Shown here one piece after another: positions 42,663 through 50,404 of a stretch of DNA of 64,000 nt (its first letter is position 1; each line of letters starts with the position of its first letter). This DNA comes from Exiguobacterium marinum DSM 16307 (GTDB lineage: Bacteria; Bacillota; Bacilli; Exiguobacteriales; Exiguobacteriaceae), in the NCBI RefSeq assembly GCF_000620845.1, contig NZ_KK211189.1:2501-66500 (forward strand), given 5' to 3'. The position numbers and the translations under genes were made by a program. The notes beneath the pieces are model-generated. The model worked only from the letters and a program-made list of their open reading frames with translations, was not told the DNA's origin and searched no databases.

Positions 42663-43964
42663 TCAGTCTACAACGATGTCTGGGTAAGCGTTTTTCGCTT
42701 GTTTCTTGAACTCCTCAATCGCTTCTTCTTTCGACTTCTTACCTTCTACATATTGAAGGACCGATGCACCATAAAGCGTGTCGAGCTGTTGGTCGTATTT
42801 CGTGACGATTCCTGGAGTAATCTCATCTGCTTCGTCGAGGAAGAACTCATAGTTGTTCTGTCCGCCGAGGAACTCTTCACTGAAATCGTCTTTGATTTTG
42901 TCTGTAACCGGGTTGAAGGCAAGTACGTCGCCTGTTTCTTGTGCCCACTCTGTCAAGAACTCTTCATCTTGCGTCATGAGTTTGACGAAGTCGTAAGCTG
43001 CTTCTTTGTTTTTAGAATCTTTGTAAACGCCAAGCCACGTGCCGCCCCAGAAGTATGGGCTTGGTCCGCTAGTTACAGCCCAGTCACCTGCAGTATCCTT
43101 CGCGTTCTCTTTTAATACAGAGTGGAGACCCCAAGTTGGAAGGACATACGAGAAGACTTGTGTTTCTGTCTCTTTTCCGTTCTCTTTCACTTTGATCGGC
43201 TTATCCATTCCTTCGAACCAAGATGGTGACCATTCCGGTGCGAGAGCCGTGTATTGCTTCTCACGAAGTTCCTTCGCATAATCCATGTAGTTGATCTTAT
43301 CTTCCGTCAAGACGAGTTCGTTCTTGTCGTTAACCCACGCTTCTGGGTTTGCCCCTTGTGAGAACCAACGAATTGAACCTTCATCCGGGAACATCTTGTA
43401 TCCTTTTTGTTTCATTTTTTCAGCAACTTCGAAGACGCCGTCCATCGAGCTCATCATGTCACCGATTTCAGTCGGGTCATCTGTACCGAGCACTTCTTTT
43501 GCTAGGCTACGTTTGTAGTAAACGCCACCTGGTGTCGTTTGCCATGAGAGAGCGCGAACGTTTCCGTCTTTGTCTTTCCCGAGGTCAAAGACGTAAGGGA
43601 CATAGTTGTCTGCGATCTCATCGACACTGTACGGCTCGTCTGAAAGGTTTTCCCAATATCCAGCGTCGACCCATTGTTTGAGGAAGGCGATTTCTCCTGT
43701 GAAGACGTCTGGTGCGCCGACGCCGCTTTCAAGAGCTGGCTTCAACTTCGTTGGATAGTCTGCGATTGGAACGATTGTCAATTCAACTTTGACACCGTTT
43801 TTCTCTTCATATGTTTTAATTGGTTCTTTTAACTCGTCCGTAAATGACCAAACTTTTAAAACGTCATCTTTTGATTCTGAAGCTCCGCCTTCACTGTCTG
43901 AGCAGCCGCTCAAGACGCCAACTGAAAGTGCTCCGAGTGTAAGTAAGCTGACTAATTTACGCAT
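42663..43964 (-). CDS. sugar-binding lipoprotein of the ABC transporter
   Basis: The ATG at 43964 follows AAGGATGGGA and gives 433 residues. The lipoprotein signal peptide ends in the lipobox LSGCS (Cys near 21), so the mature protein is anchored outside the membrane. The remainder is a family 1 solute-binding protein with VWSFTDELKEPIKTYEEKNG near 45 and ALESGVGAPDVFTGEIAFLKQW near 80, plus a late GGTWLGVYKDSKNKEAAYDFVKLM. It is the first gene of the operon binding protein-permease-permease-beta-glucosidase. No ATPase gene is present, so a shared MsmX-type ATPase is presumably used. Confidence 0.92.
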   Translation of the reverse strand: MRKLVSLLTLGALSVGVLSGCSDSEGGASESKDDVLKVWSFTDELKEPIKTYEEKNGVKVELTIVPIADYPTKLKPALESGVGAPDVFTGEIAFLKQWVDAGYWENLSDEPYSVDEIADNYVPYVFDLGKDKDGNVRALSWQTTPGGVYYKRSLAKEVLGTDDPTEIGDMMSSMDGVFEVAEKMKQKGYKMFPDEGSIRWFSQGANPEAWVNDKNELVLTEDKINYMDYAKELREKQYTALAPEWSPSWFEGMDKPIKVKENGKETETQVFSYVLPTWGLHSVLKENAKDTAGDWAVTSGPSPYFWGGTWLGVYKDSKNKEAAYDFVKLMTQDEEFLTEWAQETGDVLAFNPVTDKIKDDFSEEFLGGQNNYEFFLDEADEITPGIVTKYDQQLDTLYGASVLQYVEGKKSKEEAIEEFKKQAKNAYPDIVVD

Positions 43965-43997
43965 GTGTTGTTCCCATCCTTTTTTATAAGTAATGTT

Positions 43998-44081
43998 AGA
44001 AAGCGCTTGCAAGAAGAGTTTTAAAATTATCGAAAGCGCTTTCGGTTTAGCCAAAAATAAAATATCGAAAGCGGTTTCGAT
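43998..44081 (-). promoter_or_regulatory. promoter of the sugar ABC operon with three LacI-type/cre-like operators
   Basis: On the minus strand TTGGCT (44049-44054) and GATAAT (44026-44031) are 17 bp apart. A palindrome CCGAAAGCGCTTTCG (44031-44045) fills the spacer. A second, ATCGAAACCGCTTTCGAT (44064-44081), lies upstream, and a third, TTGCAAGCGCTTTCT (43998-44012), downstream. The central CGAAAGCGCTTTCG resembles both cre and the LacI regulator's own operator at 45197, so dual control is likely. Confidence 0.75.
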
Positions 44082-44167
44082 TTCTTTCAAAATGACTTTC
44101 GAAATCGCGCTCCTCTCTCCATCCGCTGAAGAAAAGAGAGCGACTTCGAAATATCATTCACTATAGG

Positions 44168-45181
44168 TTACTGTTTAACTGGCGCACAAGACGCCCGTTC
44201 GACTAAGCGTACCGGAATGATGCGACGTTCTGTAAGTCGCTCTTTCACGGTCATCTGTTCAAGTAAGAGTTCTGCTGCCGCTTCCCCGATTTCGTCCGTA
44301 TCTTGGCGAATCGTGGTCAGTTTCGGCGTGATGTATTGGATCATTTCAATATCGTCGTATCCGATGACCGAGATGTCATTCGGAACGTGAAGACCATGTT
44401 CGTGAATCGCATCGATGACACCGATCGCCATTTGATCCCCGGCCACAAAGACTGCAGTCGGTCGATCGTCTAGTTCAAGCAATCGTTCCATCGCTTGCTT
44501 CCCTTCCTCGACTGAGAAGAAACCGGCGTTGACGAGGTAGCCTGGTCGAATCGGAAGGTTCAGTTCTTGCATCGCAAGTTCATATCCTTTGATTCGCGCC
44601 GCTCCGGCGTCAATTGTTTCATCCCCAGCGATGTGGGCAATTTTTTGGTGACCGAGTTCATGGAGGTAATTCACAGCGAGGCGCGCCCCTTCGATGTTAT
44701 CGGAATAGACGACGCTACAATTGGCGCTGTCCATATCGACGACGACGATTGGGATGTCGCTTCGCATGAGCTCCTGAACTTGCTCATCCATTCGGTCCGA
44801 GCAGATGACGACGATGCCGTCGACCGCACGGTGTTTGAAGTGTTCGAGATAACTCATGTCACGATTGCGCAGATTCCGCGAGGCGAAAATCAAATCGTAG
44901 CCTTGCTCCTCTGTCGCGTGACGAAAACTTTCGATGATTCCGTTGAAGAACGGGTGTTTCATCCCGACTTCGTTCGCCTCTGAGAACATGACCCCGATCG
45001 CCCATGATTTTTTCGTCGATAACGACTGGGCATGTGCGTTCGGCAAGTAGTCCATCTCAGCAGCGGCTTGAAGAATTTTCGCTCTCGTCTTGTCGCTCAC
45101 GTCTTTGTAATTGTTCAACGCTTTGGACACTGTCGTGATTGAGAATCCTGTTTTTTTGGCTAAATCATAAATCGTACCCAT
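44168..45181 (-). CDS. LacI-family repressor, likely of the beta-glucoside ABC operon
   Basis: The 337-residue protein has the LacI helix-turn-helix at its N-terminus (TIYDLAKKTGFSITTVSKALNNY) and the hinge region (PNAHAQSLSTKKS). The ligand domain is of the periplasmic-binding type (IGVMFSEANEVGMKHPFFNGI, VVVDMDSANCSVVYSDN, IGYDDIEMIQYITPKLTT). It lies directly upstream of the sugar ABC operon on the same strand. Palindromes with the same CGAAAGCGCTTTCG core stand before both its own gene and the operon, suggesting autoregulation. The inducer is unknown but may be a beta-glucoside. Confidence 0.9.
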   Translation of the reverse strand: MGTIYDLAKKTGFSITTVSKALNNYKDVSDKTRAKILQAAAEMDYLPNAHAQSLSTKKSWAIGVMFSEANEVGMKHPFFNGIIESFRHATEEQGYDLIFASRNLRNRDMSYLEHFKHRAVDGIVVICSDRMDEQVQELMRSDIPIVVVDMDSANCSVVYSDNIEGARLAVNYLHELGHQKIAHIAGDETIDAGAARIKGYELAMQELNLPIRPGYLVNAGFFSVEEGKQAMERLLELDDRPTAVFVAGDQMAIGVIDAIHEHGLHVPNDISVIGYDDIEMIQYITPKLTTIRQDTDEIGEAAAELLLEQMTVKERLTERRIIPVRLVERASCAPVKQ

Positions 45182-45196
45182 GTCATTCTCCTCTTC

Positions 45197-45212
45197 CCGA
45201 AAGCGCTTTCGG
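45197..45212. promoter_or_regulatory. operator before the LacI-type gene
   Basis: A perfect 16-bp palindrome, CCGAAAGCGCTTTCGG, lies 15 nt upstream of the LacI-type ATG. It shares its core with the operators at 44031 and 44064. Confidence 0.75.
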
Positions 45213-45327
45213 TAATTTGATTGTAGCGTATGGATTTGTAGGAATCAATTCTTTTTCGAGGAAACTTTTTAATTCTTTTTTCCATTCCTTGTTTCTTCTA
45301 TATTACTGTATCGAGAAATTTTTGTCC

Positions 45328-46200
45328 TTAATGTGTCCGCGTATACAACCAGACGAGATTCGTAAACTTTTGTACTTCTGTCTCGCCTGTCACGCCTTTA
45401 AATAGACGCTGGAACGGCTTCAACAACTGCTCTAAGATAATTTTCCGAAGGCGTTCCTGTTTCAGTTCATGTGAGATTGCATCAAACAAATCTCGTTGTT
45501 CTTCCGTCATCTCGACATGCTCTTCGATGCGAGCAGCCATCTCGTTCAATTCTTCGATTGTGACAAGATGTTTATCTGTCGTCCCACGCATTTGCTCGAC
45601 CGTGACCGGATTTAAGACATGCTCCCCTGTCTCCATCATTCGTGCGGCAATCAATTCGACATACGTATATAAACTGCGCACGACCTTTTGAGGAGAGTAA
45701 GCGGCATTCGTGATTCGGTTCGTAAACAAGATATGTTGCAACATCCCATTGAAGAGCACCGTCAATTCCATCGAATATGGTCTCACGGATTCTCCAATGA
45801 TTTCCGTCAAACGCATCGCAATCCACTCAATTTCATAAATGCGATGTTGGAGTACGAGTTTCTTCAATTCATTCTCGTTTGACGACATGATCGATTCAAA
45901 TAACGCATGCAAGTTCCGTTCTTCGTTCAATTGAATCAATATCGAGATTTGCTCGATAAATACGTCACGATCTCGTTTATCCCGCCCCATCTGCATCTCA
46001 ATCCGGCGCTGCCCTGCATCATATCGTAAGTTCTCGAGGATACTGGCGACACAATCCGTCTTCGATGAGAAATAGTTATAAAACGTCCCTTTGGAGATAT
46101 TGGCACGATCAATAATCTCTTGCACCGATGTGTGTTGCACTCCATTTTCAATGAAGAGAGACATGGCAATGTCTGCGACTTTTCTCTTTTTCTCTTTCAT
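45328..46200 (-). CDS. TetR-family regulator of the adjacent MFS pump
   Basis: The 290-residue protein has an N-terminal TetR helix-turn-helix (VADIAMSLFIENGVQHTSVQEIIDRANISKGTFYNYFSSKTD). The C-terminal ligand domain is unusually long for the family (typically about 190-210 residues in all), with the extra part at the C-terminal end (about 220-290). It is divergent from an MFS exporter gene, with an inverted repeat between them, the standard arrangement for a local repressor. The inducer is unknown. Confidence 0.87.
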   Translation of the reverse strand: MKEKKRKVADIAMSLFIENGVQHTSVQEIIDRANISKGTFYNYFSSKTDCVASILENLRYDAGQRRIEMQMGRDKRDRDVFIEQISILIQLNEERNLHALFESIMSSNENELKKLVLQHRIYEIEWIAMRLTEIIGESVRPYSMELTVLFNGMLQHILFTNRITNAAYSPQKVVRSLYTYVELIAARMMETGEHVLNPVTVEQMRGTTDKHLVTIEELNEMAARIEEHVEMTEEQRDLFDAISHELKQERLRKIILEQLLKPFQRLFKGVTGETEVQKFTNLVWLYTRTH

Positions 46201-46250
46201 TCTTTTATGACTCCGTTCTGTCTAATATGTACCTTTACTATAGCACCGAA

Positions 46251-46281
46251 AACCATTTTAGACTAATAGTACAAAATGGTT
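46251..46281. promoter_or_regulatory. inverted repeat between TetR and MFS genes, candidate operator
   Basis: AACCATTTT (46251-46259) and AAAATGGTT (46273-46281) form a perfect 9-bp inverted repeat with a 13-bp spacer, in the divergent intergenic region. A TATAGT that could be the TetR-gene -10 box lies nearby. Confidence 0.65.
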
Positions 46282-46364
46282 GCTTTATTTATACAACGGG
46301 TATAAAATCATTTCATCGACACTTACCAACACATAACTATTTAGAAAATAAAGGAGCAATCCAT

Positions 46365-47861
46365 ATGAAACCAGAATTCCAAAAGAAACCGCCTTACGTT
46401 ATGTTGGCGGTCCTCTTTGCGGGTGCGTTCATCGCATTTTTAAACAACTCATTACTCAACGTCGCACTCCCATCGATCATGGTCGATCTCGAGATTGCAG
46501 ACTACTCGACCGTACAATGGCTTGCGACAGGCTTTATGCTCGTGACAGGTGTACTCGTCCCGGCATCCGCCTATTTAATCACTCGTTTTTCTAACCGAAG
46601 CTTGTTCATCACCTCGATGAGTATATTCGCCATCGGTACGGCTATCGCCGCATTTTCACCAAGCTTCGGCTGGCTGTTGAGCGGTCGGATGATTCAAGCC
46701 GTCGGCGCATCGACAATGGGGCCACTCTTGATGAACGTCATGCTCGTCAGCTTCCCACGTGAAAAACGTGGAATGGCGATGGGAATCTTCGGGCTCGTCA
46801 TGATCTCGGCACCTGCGATCGGGCCGACACTCTCAGGTTATATCGTCGAGTACTATGATTGGCGCGTCTTATTCGAAATGATTTTACCGCTCGCCATCAT
46901 CGGTCTCGCGCTCGCTTTTTGGAAAGCGGAAAACGTCATGGTCCAAAACAAAGACCAGTCACTCGACTACTTGTCGCTCGTCTTATCTACACTCGGATTT
47001 GGTGGAATTTTGTACGGAGTCAGCTCGGCAAGCTCGGACGGTTGGGATAACCCAATCGTCTTAACGACGATGATTGTCGGTGCCATCTCATTGATCGCCT
47101 TCATCTACCGTCAGCTCCATATGGAAAAACCATTGCTCGACTTGCGTGCTTACAAACATCCGATGTTTGCTCTCGCGTCAGTCATTGCGATGGTCAACGC
47201 GGTCGCCATGTTCTCCGGTATGATTTTGACGCCGGCTTACGTCCAAAGCGTACGTGGTATCTCACCACTCGATTCAGGGCTCATGCTTCTTCCTGGTGCG
47301 ATCATCATGGGAATCATGTCGCCGATCACAGGTAAACTGTTTGACCGATTCGGGCCAAAATTTTTGGCACTTACCGGATTGACAATCACCGCCGTATCGA
47401 CGTACATGCTTGCAAACGTCCAGCTCGATTCAACGTATACGTACATCGTCTTAACGTACACGTTGCGTATGTTTGGGATGTCGATGGTCATGATGCCGAT
47501 CATGACTAATGGACTGAATCAGTTACCGACTCGCCTCAACCCGCACGGAACGGCTATCAACAACACGGCCCAACAAGTATCCGGTGCGATTGGTACGGCA
47601 GTACTCGTGACCATCATGAACTCAGTGACACGCACAGAAGCTGAATCACTGATGACAGGAATCGATCCTGCGACACTCACAGAAAGTTCGATGGGTGCTA
47701 TCACTCAGCAAGCCCTCTTGTCTGGGATTCAATATTCATTTTACGTCGCACTCGGGATGAACCTCTTGGCGCTCGTCCTTGCGTTCTTCGTGAAGCGCGT
47801 AGATGTTCGTAAGTTTGATGACCAAGTAGAAACTGTGGAAGAATTAAAACAAGCGAATTAA
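46365..47861 (+). CDS. MFS drug efflux transporter, DHA2 (14-helix) type
   Basis: The ATG at 46365, after AAAGGAG, gives 498 residues; longer frames upstream cross the operator and are rejected. The protein has about 14 membrane helices. The DHA2 pattern FLNNSLLNVALPSIMVDL is near residue 25, WLATGFMLVTGVLVPASAYL is near 50, and motif C-like GPTLSGYIVEYYDWRVLF is near 150. It should export drugs or other hydrophobic compounds using the proton gradient (EmrB/LmrB-type). It is controlled by the divergent TetR regulator by inference. Confidence 0.9.
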   Translation: MKPEFQKKPPYVMLAVLFAGAFIAFLNNSLLNVALPSIMVDLEIADYSTVQWLATGFMLVTGVLVPASAYLITRFSNRSLFITSMSIFAIGTAIAAFSPSFGWLLSGRMIQAVGASTMGPLLMNVMLVSFPREKRGMAMGIFGLVMISAPAIGPTLSGYIVEYYDWRVLFEMILPLAIIGLALAFWKAENVMVQNKDQSLDYLSLVLSTLGFGGILYGVSSASSDGWDNPIVLTTMIVGAISLIAFIYRQLHMEKPLLDLRAYKHPMFALASVIAMVNAVAMFSGMILTPAYVQSVRGISPLDSGLMLLPGAIIMGIMSPITGKLFDRFGPKFLALTGLTITAVSTYMLANVQLDSTYTYIVLTYTLRMFGMSMVMMPIMTNGLNQLPTRLNPHGTAINNTAQQVSGAIGTAVLVTIMNSVTRTEAESLMTGIDPATLTESSMGAITQQALLSGIQYSFYVALGMNLLALVLAFFVKRVDVRKFDDQVETVEELKQAN

Positions 47862-47866
47862 TATGG

Positions 47867-47905
47867 AAAAGTCGTTCTGAACTCATCATTCAGAACGACT
47901 TTTTT
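47867..47905 (+). terminator. terminator of the MFS gene
   Basis: An AAAAGTCGTTCTGA / TCAGAACGACTTTTTT hairpin follows the stop codon. Confidence 0.9.
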
Positions 47906-47982
47906 CAAATTGAAATTTCAGATCATTCACCAACGTTAGGCGCAAACTTTGTTTTCTTCTGTTCTACAAATACATAAGTCTA

Positions 47983-48079
47983 ATTTCAATCCACGCACCT
48001 ATGCGAGGTGCGATACATAAGCTTGACTCTCGTTCTTTACTTTCATAATTTCAATCCACGCACCTGCATGAGGTGCGAT
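47983..48079 (-). CRISPR. relic CRISPR array, two type I-C-like repeats and one spacer
   Basis: Two 32-nt repeats (47983-48014 and 48048-48079) flank a 33-nt spacer. On the minus strand each starts ATCGCACC, has the hairpin stem GCACCT / AGGTGC, and ends GTGGATTGAAAT, the hallmark 3' end of type I-C repeats. They differ at the loop (CGCAT against CATGC). The upstream repeat abuts the stop codon of the Cas3 fragment; no leader is left. Confidence 0.85.
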
Positions 48080-48607
48080 TCAAGTCTGTCCTACTTTTTT
48101 AAAGTATTCCAACATTTCTAAATGAGCTGATTCAACATATCGATTTAAATCAGACTCAGACATCACTTCATCAAAGAAGCGATATTTACAGAGTTCATAT
48201 TCTTCAAGCGCTCTCATTTCGACTCGTTTTAAAAACGGAGACTCTTCTCCTGATACATAGTCATGGAGATTCCCATGATGTGAGATAATTGCATTGCTAA
48301 CTATCTCTGCCAGTAATTGCTTCGTTTCACTCGTACCTTTCAGCATGTCAAAAAGCAAACGGCCTCCGGCAGTTGCGTGATCGACTTCCCCACGAGTCGC
48401 TTTTTCTCCTGAGGTAGCTCTACGTATATAGTCCTGAAAAGCATCGCTATACTTTCCTAGGTCATGCAGTAAAGCAGCCAGACCACACACTTTAGAAATG
48501 TTTAAAGCAATCCCCCACTTTTCGGCAAGTTCTTGGGCATCTAACAGGTGTTCTTTGACAGTTTGAATCGCATGGTCAGATGATCGAACATGTGCAATGT
48601 AATCCAC
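48080..48607 (-). pseudogene. cas3: truncated cas3, HD nuclease domain only
   Basis: The 175-residue open frame is the N-terminal HD domain of Cas3. Metal-binding motifs are all visible: His in KEHLLDAQELAEKWG, HD in ALLHDLGKYSDAFQDYI near 48-50, His in EVDHATAGGRLL, and HH in ISHHGNLHDYV. Full Cas3 of type I-C is about 700-800 residues with a helicase domain, which is missing. The stop TGA at 48080 directly abuts the first CRISPR repeat, so the rest of cas3 and the cas5-cas8c-cas7-cas4-cas1-cas2 genes expected between them are gone. The frame has no internal damage and could still make a free HD domain, but interference is impossible without the other genes. Confidence 0.85.
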
Positions 48608-48749
48608 TCTCTCACCCTTTCTTTAGACCTATTATTTTTTCAACACGTTAATGCTTAACACCTCCTTATTTTATTACATTATTTTACTTAAGGTGGGTAC
48701 TTTTTCTTTTTAGGTCCCGAGTTGCTAGCCTATGAAAATCTACTAAAAT

Positions 48750-48781
48750 TAAAAAAACCGAATCGCATCGCAACTCGGTCT
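48750..48781 (-). terminator. terminator of the pRiA4b ORF3-like gene
   Basis: On the minus strand ACCGAGTTGC...GCGATTCGGT is followed by TTTTTTT. Confidence 0.8.
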
Positions 48782-48794
48782 CTTCACGCGCTAT

Positions 48795-49433
48795 TTATTT
48801 TTTTAACGTCACATACACTTCCAGCATGTGATTGATTTTATCGACATCAAACGCCTGAACACCTTTTGACGCTTCTCTATATTCTTCATGCTCTGGATGT
48901 GTCGGGTCGTCCGAAATTTTCCGAATCATCTGATTTCCTTCCCAACCTCCAACGCCTTCGTGAGGTGTCTCTCCAACCCACTCCGTCACAGTTGGGTATG
49001 GATTAGGATAGTCTTCAATCACTCCCTCAAACGCTAGCTCATGCGTCCAGTCTTCTCCGTAATCGTACGTGTAGTAAAGAACCGGATGCTTCTCAATAAT
49101 TGTTGGAAGTTTAACATTTTTCATGTGCCTTACTTTCACTCGCTGTAAACGGCTCAACATAAGACGCTCAAACTCGCTCAATTCTGATTTACTCTTTAGA
49201 TAGGCGAGATGTTCTTTGTGATCATAGGCCTCATCAGGGAAAAGGACGAAGCGAAACGTCGGCTCTCGAAGATCGTCTTCAAATTTTGCCAAATGTTCAT
49301 CATCCCACCACATCACTAGTTGTATCGCATCATGGAGTCGCTTGAAATTCGTTTCGGCCGGAATGACAAAACGACGCCATATCGGTTCATCTCCATCCAT
49401 TAAGCTCAATTTAAACTGGTAGGCTCTGTACAC
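48795..49433 (-). CDS. plasmid pRiA4b ORF-3 family protein
   Basis: The 212-residue protein shows the PRiA4_ORF3 pattern: an N-terminal YQFKLSLMDGDEPIWRRFVIP, the LHDAIQLVMWWDDEHLAKF segment near 33-50, YYTYDYGEDWTHEL near 120, and the VGGWEGNQ motif near 162. The family occurs on plasmids and next to mobile elements, and its biochemical role is not established. Its presence beside a CRISPR relic suits an accessory segment. It is monocistronic. Confidence 0.88.
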   Translation of the reverse strand: MYRAYQFKLSLMDGDEPIWRRFVIPAETNFKRLHDAIQLVMWWDDEHLAKFEDDLREPTFRFVLFPDEAYDHKEHLAYLKSKSELSEFERLMLSRLQRVKVRHMKNVKLPTIIEKHPVLYYTYDYGEDWTHELAFEGVIEDYPNPYPTVTEWVGETPHEGVGGWEGNQMIRKISDDPTHPEHEEYREASKGVQAFDVDKINHMLEVYVTLKK

Positions 49434-49579
49434 ATTATTTCCTCCTATTTCTTTATACGTTTACTATAAACAAGAATGAATGTATTCGGTACACAATAAT
49501 CATTACAATAATGGGTCAATCTTACTTTTTAATGGTATTATTTCTCAATGGATAGGATTCGTTTAGGAGGGTACATACG

Positions 49580-50203
49580 ATGAAAAAAGTGTTTTGCTTG
49601 ATGATCGCATTTCTGCTGATCACATCTTCTCTTCTCTCGACCGCATCAATCGTTGAGGCGGCCCCGAAGAAGCAGAATCGTGCTATTATGGGAGTATCGG
49701 CTTTGACTCCGCAACAAATGGCGGATTACGTAAAAAAGAAGAATCCTCGTGATGTCCGGCTCGCGAAAACGTCTGTCGAAGATTTGGCGAAACTCTTCTT
49801 CATCATCGGCGCTAAGGAAGGCGTTCGTGGGGATGTCGCCTTCGCACAAGCATTGAAAGAGACCGGCTATTTCCGTTATGGCGGCGATGTCCTTCCGAAG
49901 CAGCACAACTACTCCGGAATCGGGACGACTGGAAATGGCGTAAAAGGTCACTTTTTCCGTTCTCCACTTCAAGGAGTGACTGCTCAAATTCAACATCTAA
50001 AAGCATACGCTTCAAACGATGCATTGAATACGAAACAAGTCGACCCACGCTTCCATCTCGTCAAGCGAGGCTCTGCGAAGACGTGGCCATCTCTTCACCA
50101 AAAGTGGGCCATGCAGCCGAAAGGAAATTACGGGGATGAGATTCTTTCGATTTATCAAGAAATGTCGAAAACACCAAAACGTGTCGCTAAAACAAAAAGA
50201 TGA
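49580..50203 (+). CDS. secreted endo-beta-N-acetylglucosaminidase domain protein
   Basis: The 207-residue product starts at the ATG after TTTAGGAGGG. Residues 1-28 are a signal peptide ending near VEAA. The glucosaminidase-type domain (GH73/Pfam glucosaminidase) shows FIIGAKEGVRGDVAFAQALKETGYFRYGGD with the catalytic Glu near 95, then NYSGIGTTGNGVKGHFF and SPLQGVTAQIQHLKAYAS. It should cleave GlcNAc-MurNAc bonds in peptidoglycan. It has no wall-anchoring repeat domains. Confidence 0.88.
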   Translation: MKKVFCLMIAFLLITSSLLSTASIVEAAPKKQNRAIMGVSALTPQQMADYVKKKNPRDVRLAKTSVEDLAKLFFIIGAKEGVRGDVAFAQALKETGYFRYGGDVLPKQHNYSGIGTTGNGVKGHFFRSPLQGVTAQIQHLKAYASNDALNTKQVDPRFHLVKRGSAKTWPSLHQKWAMQPKGNYGDEILSIYQEMSKTPKRVAKTKR

Positions 50204-50225
50204 AGAAATATAGGGGTGAAAGAAC

Positions 50226-50303
50226 GTGACGTGCAAACAAGTCAGACTCGCGAGCGGAATCGCATTATTCGTGACCGGCGTGATGTTGTTACTCAAACGC
50301 TAA
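50226..50303 (+). CDS. candidate 25-residue membrane microprotein
   Basis: A GTG start after AGGGGTGAAAGAAC encodes MTCKQVRLASGIALFVTGVM and then LLLKR, one membrane helix flanked by Lys/Arg. It starts 23 nt after the glucosaminidase stop and ends just before a terminator, so it is probably in the same transcript. Too short for a confident call. Confidence 0.45.
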   Translation: MTCKQVRLASGIALFVTGVMLLLKR

Positions 50304-50304
50304 T

Positions 50305-50338
50305 GAGCATTTCGGACAATCGTCCGAGTGCTTTTTTT
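50305..50338 (+). terminator. terminator of the glucosaminidase operon
   Basis: An AGCATTTCGGAC / GTCCGAGTGCT hairpin followed by TTTTTTT. Confidence 0.82.
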
Positions 50339-50348
50339 ATCGACCAAC

Positions 50349-50385
50349 AAAAAAAGCCGTCATACTCTAATAGCATCACGACTTT
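50349..50385 (-). terminator. terminator of the ABC-2 exporter operon
   Basis: On the minus strand AAAGTCGTGATGC pairs with GAGTATGACGGCTTT and is followed by TTTT. It lies 20 nt after the permease stop. Confidence 0.65.
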
Positions 50386-50404
50386 CGTTTAAGGTTTATC
50401 TAGT

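Noticed and set aside
47905-47982. Further CRISPR repeats left of the array
   Set aside because: Only an ACATAAG segment that also occurs in the spacer is visible; no GTGGATTGAAAT-type repeat end is found.
48795-49433. Mobile element at the pRiA4b ORF3-like gene
   Set aside because: The family is plasmid- or IS-associated, but I see no transposase, terminal inverted repeats or target duplication around it.
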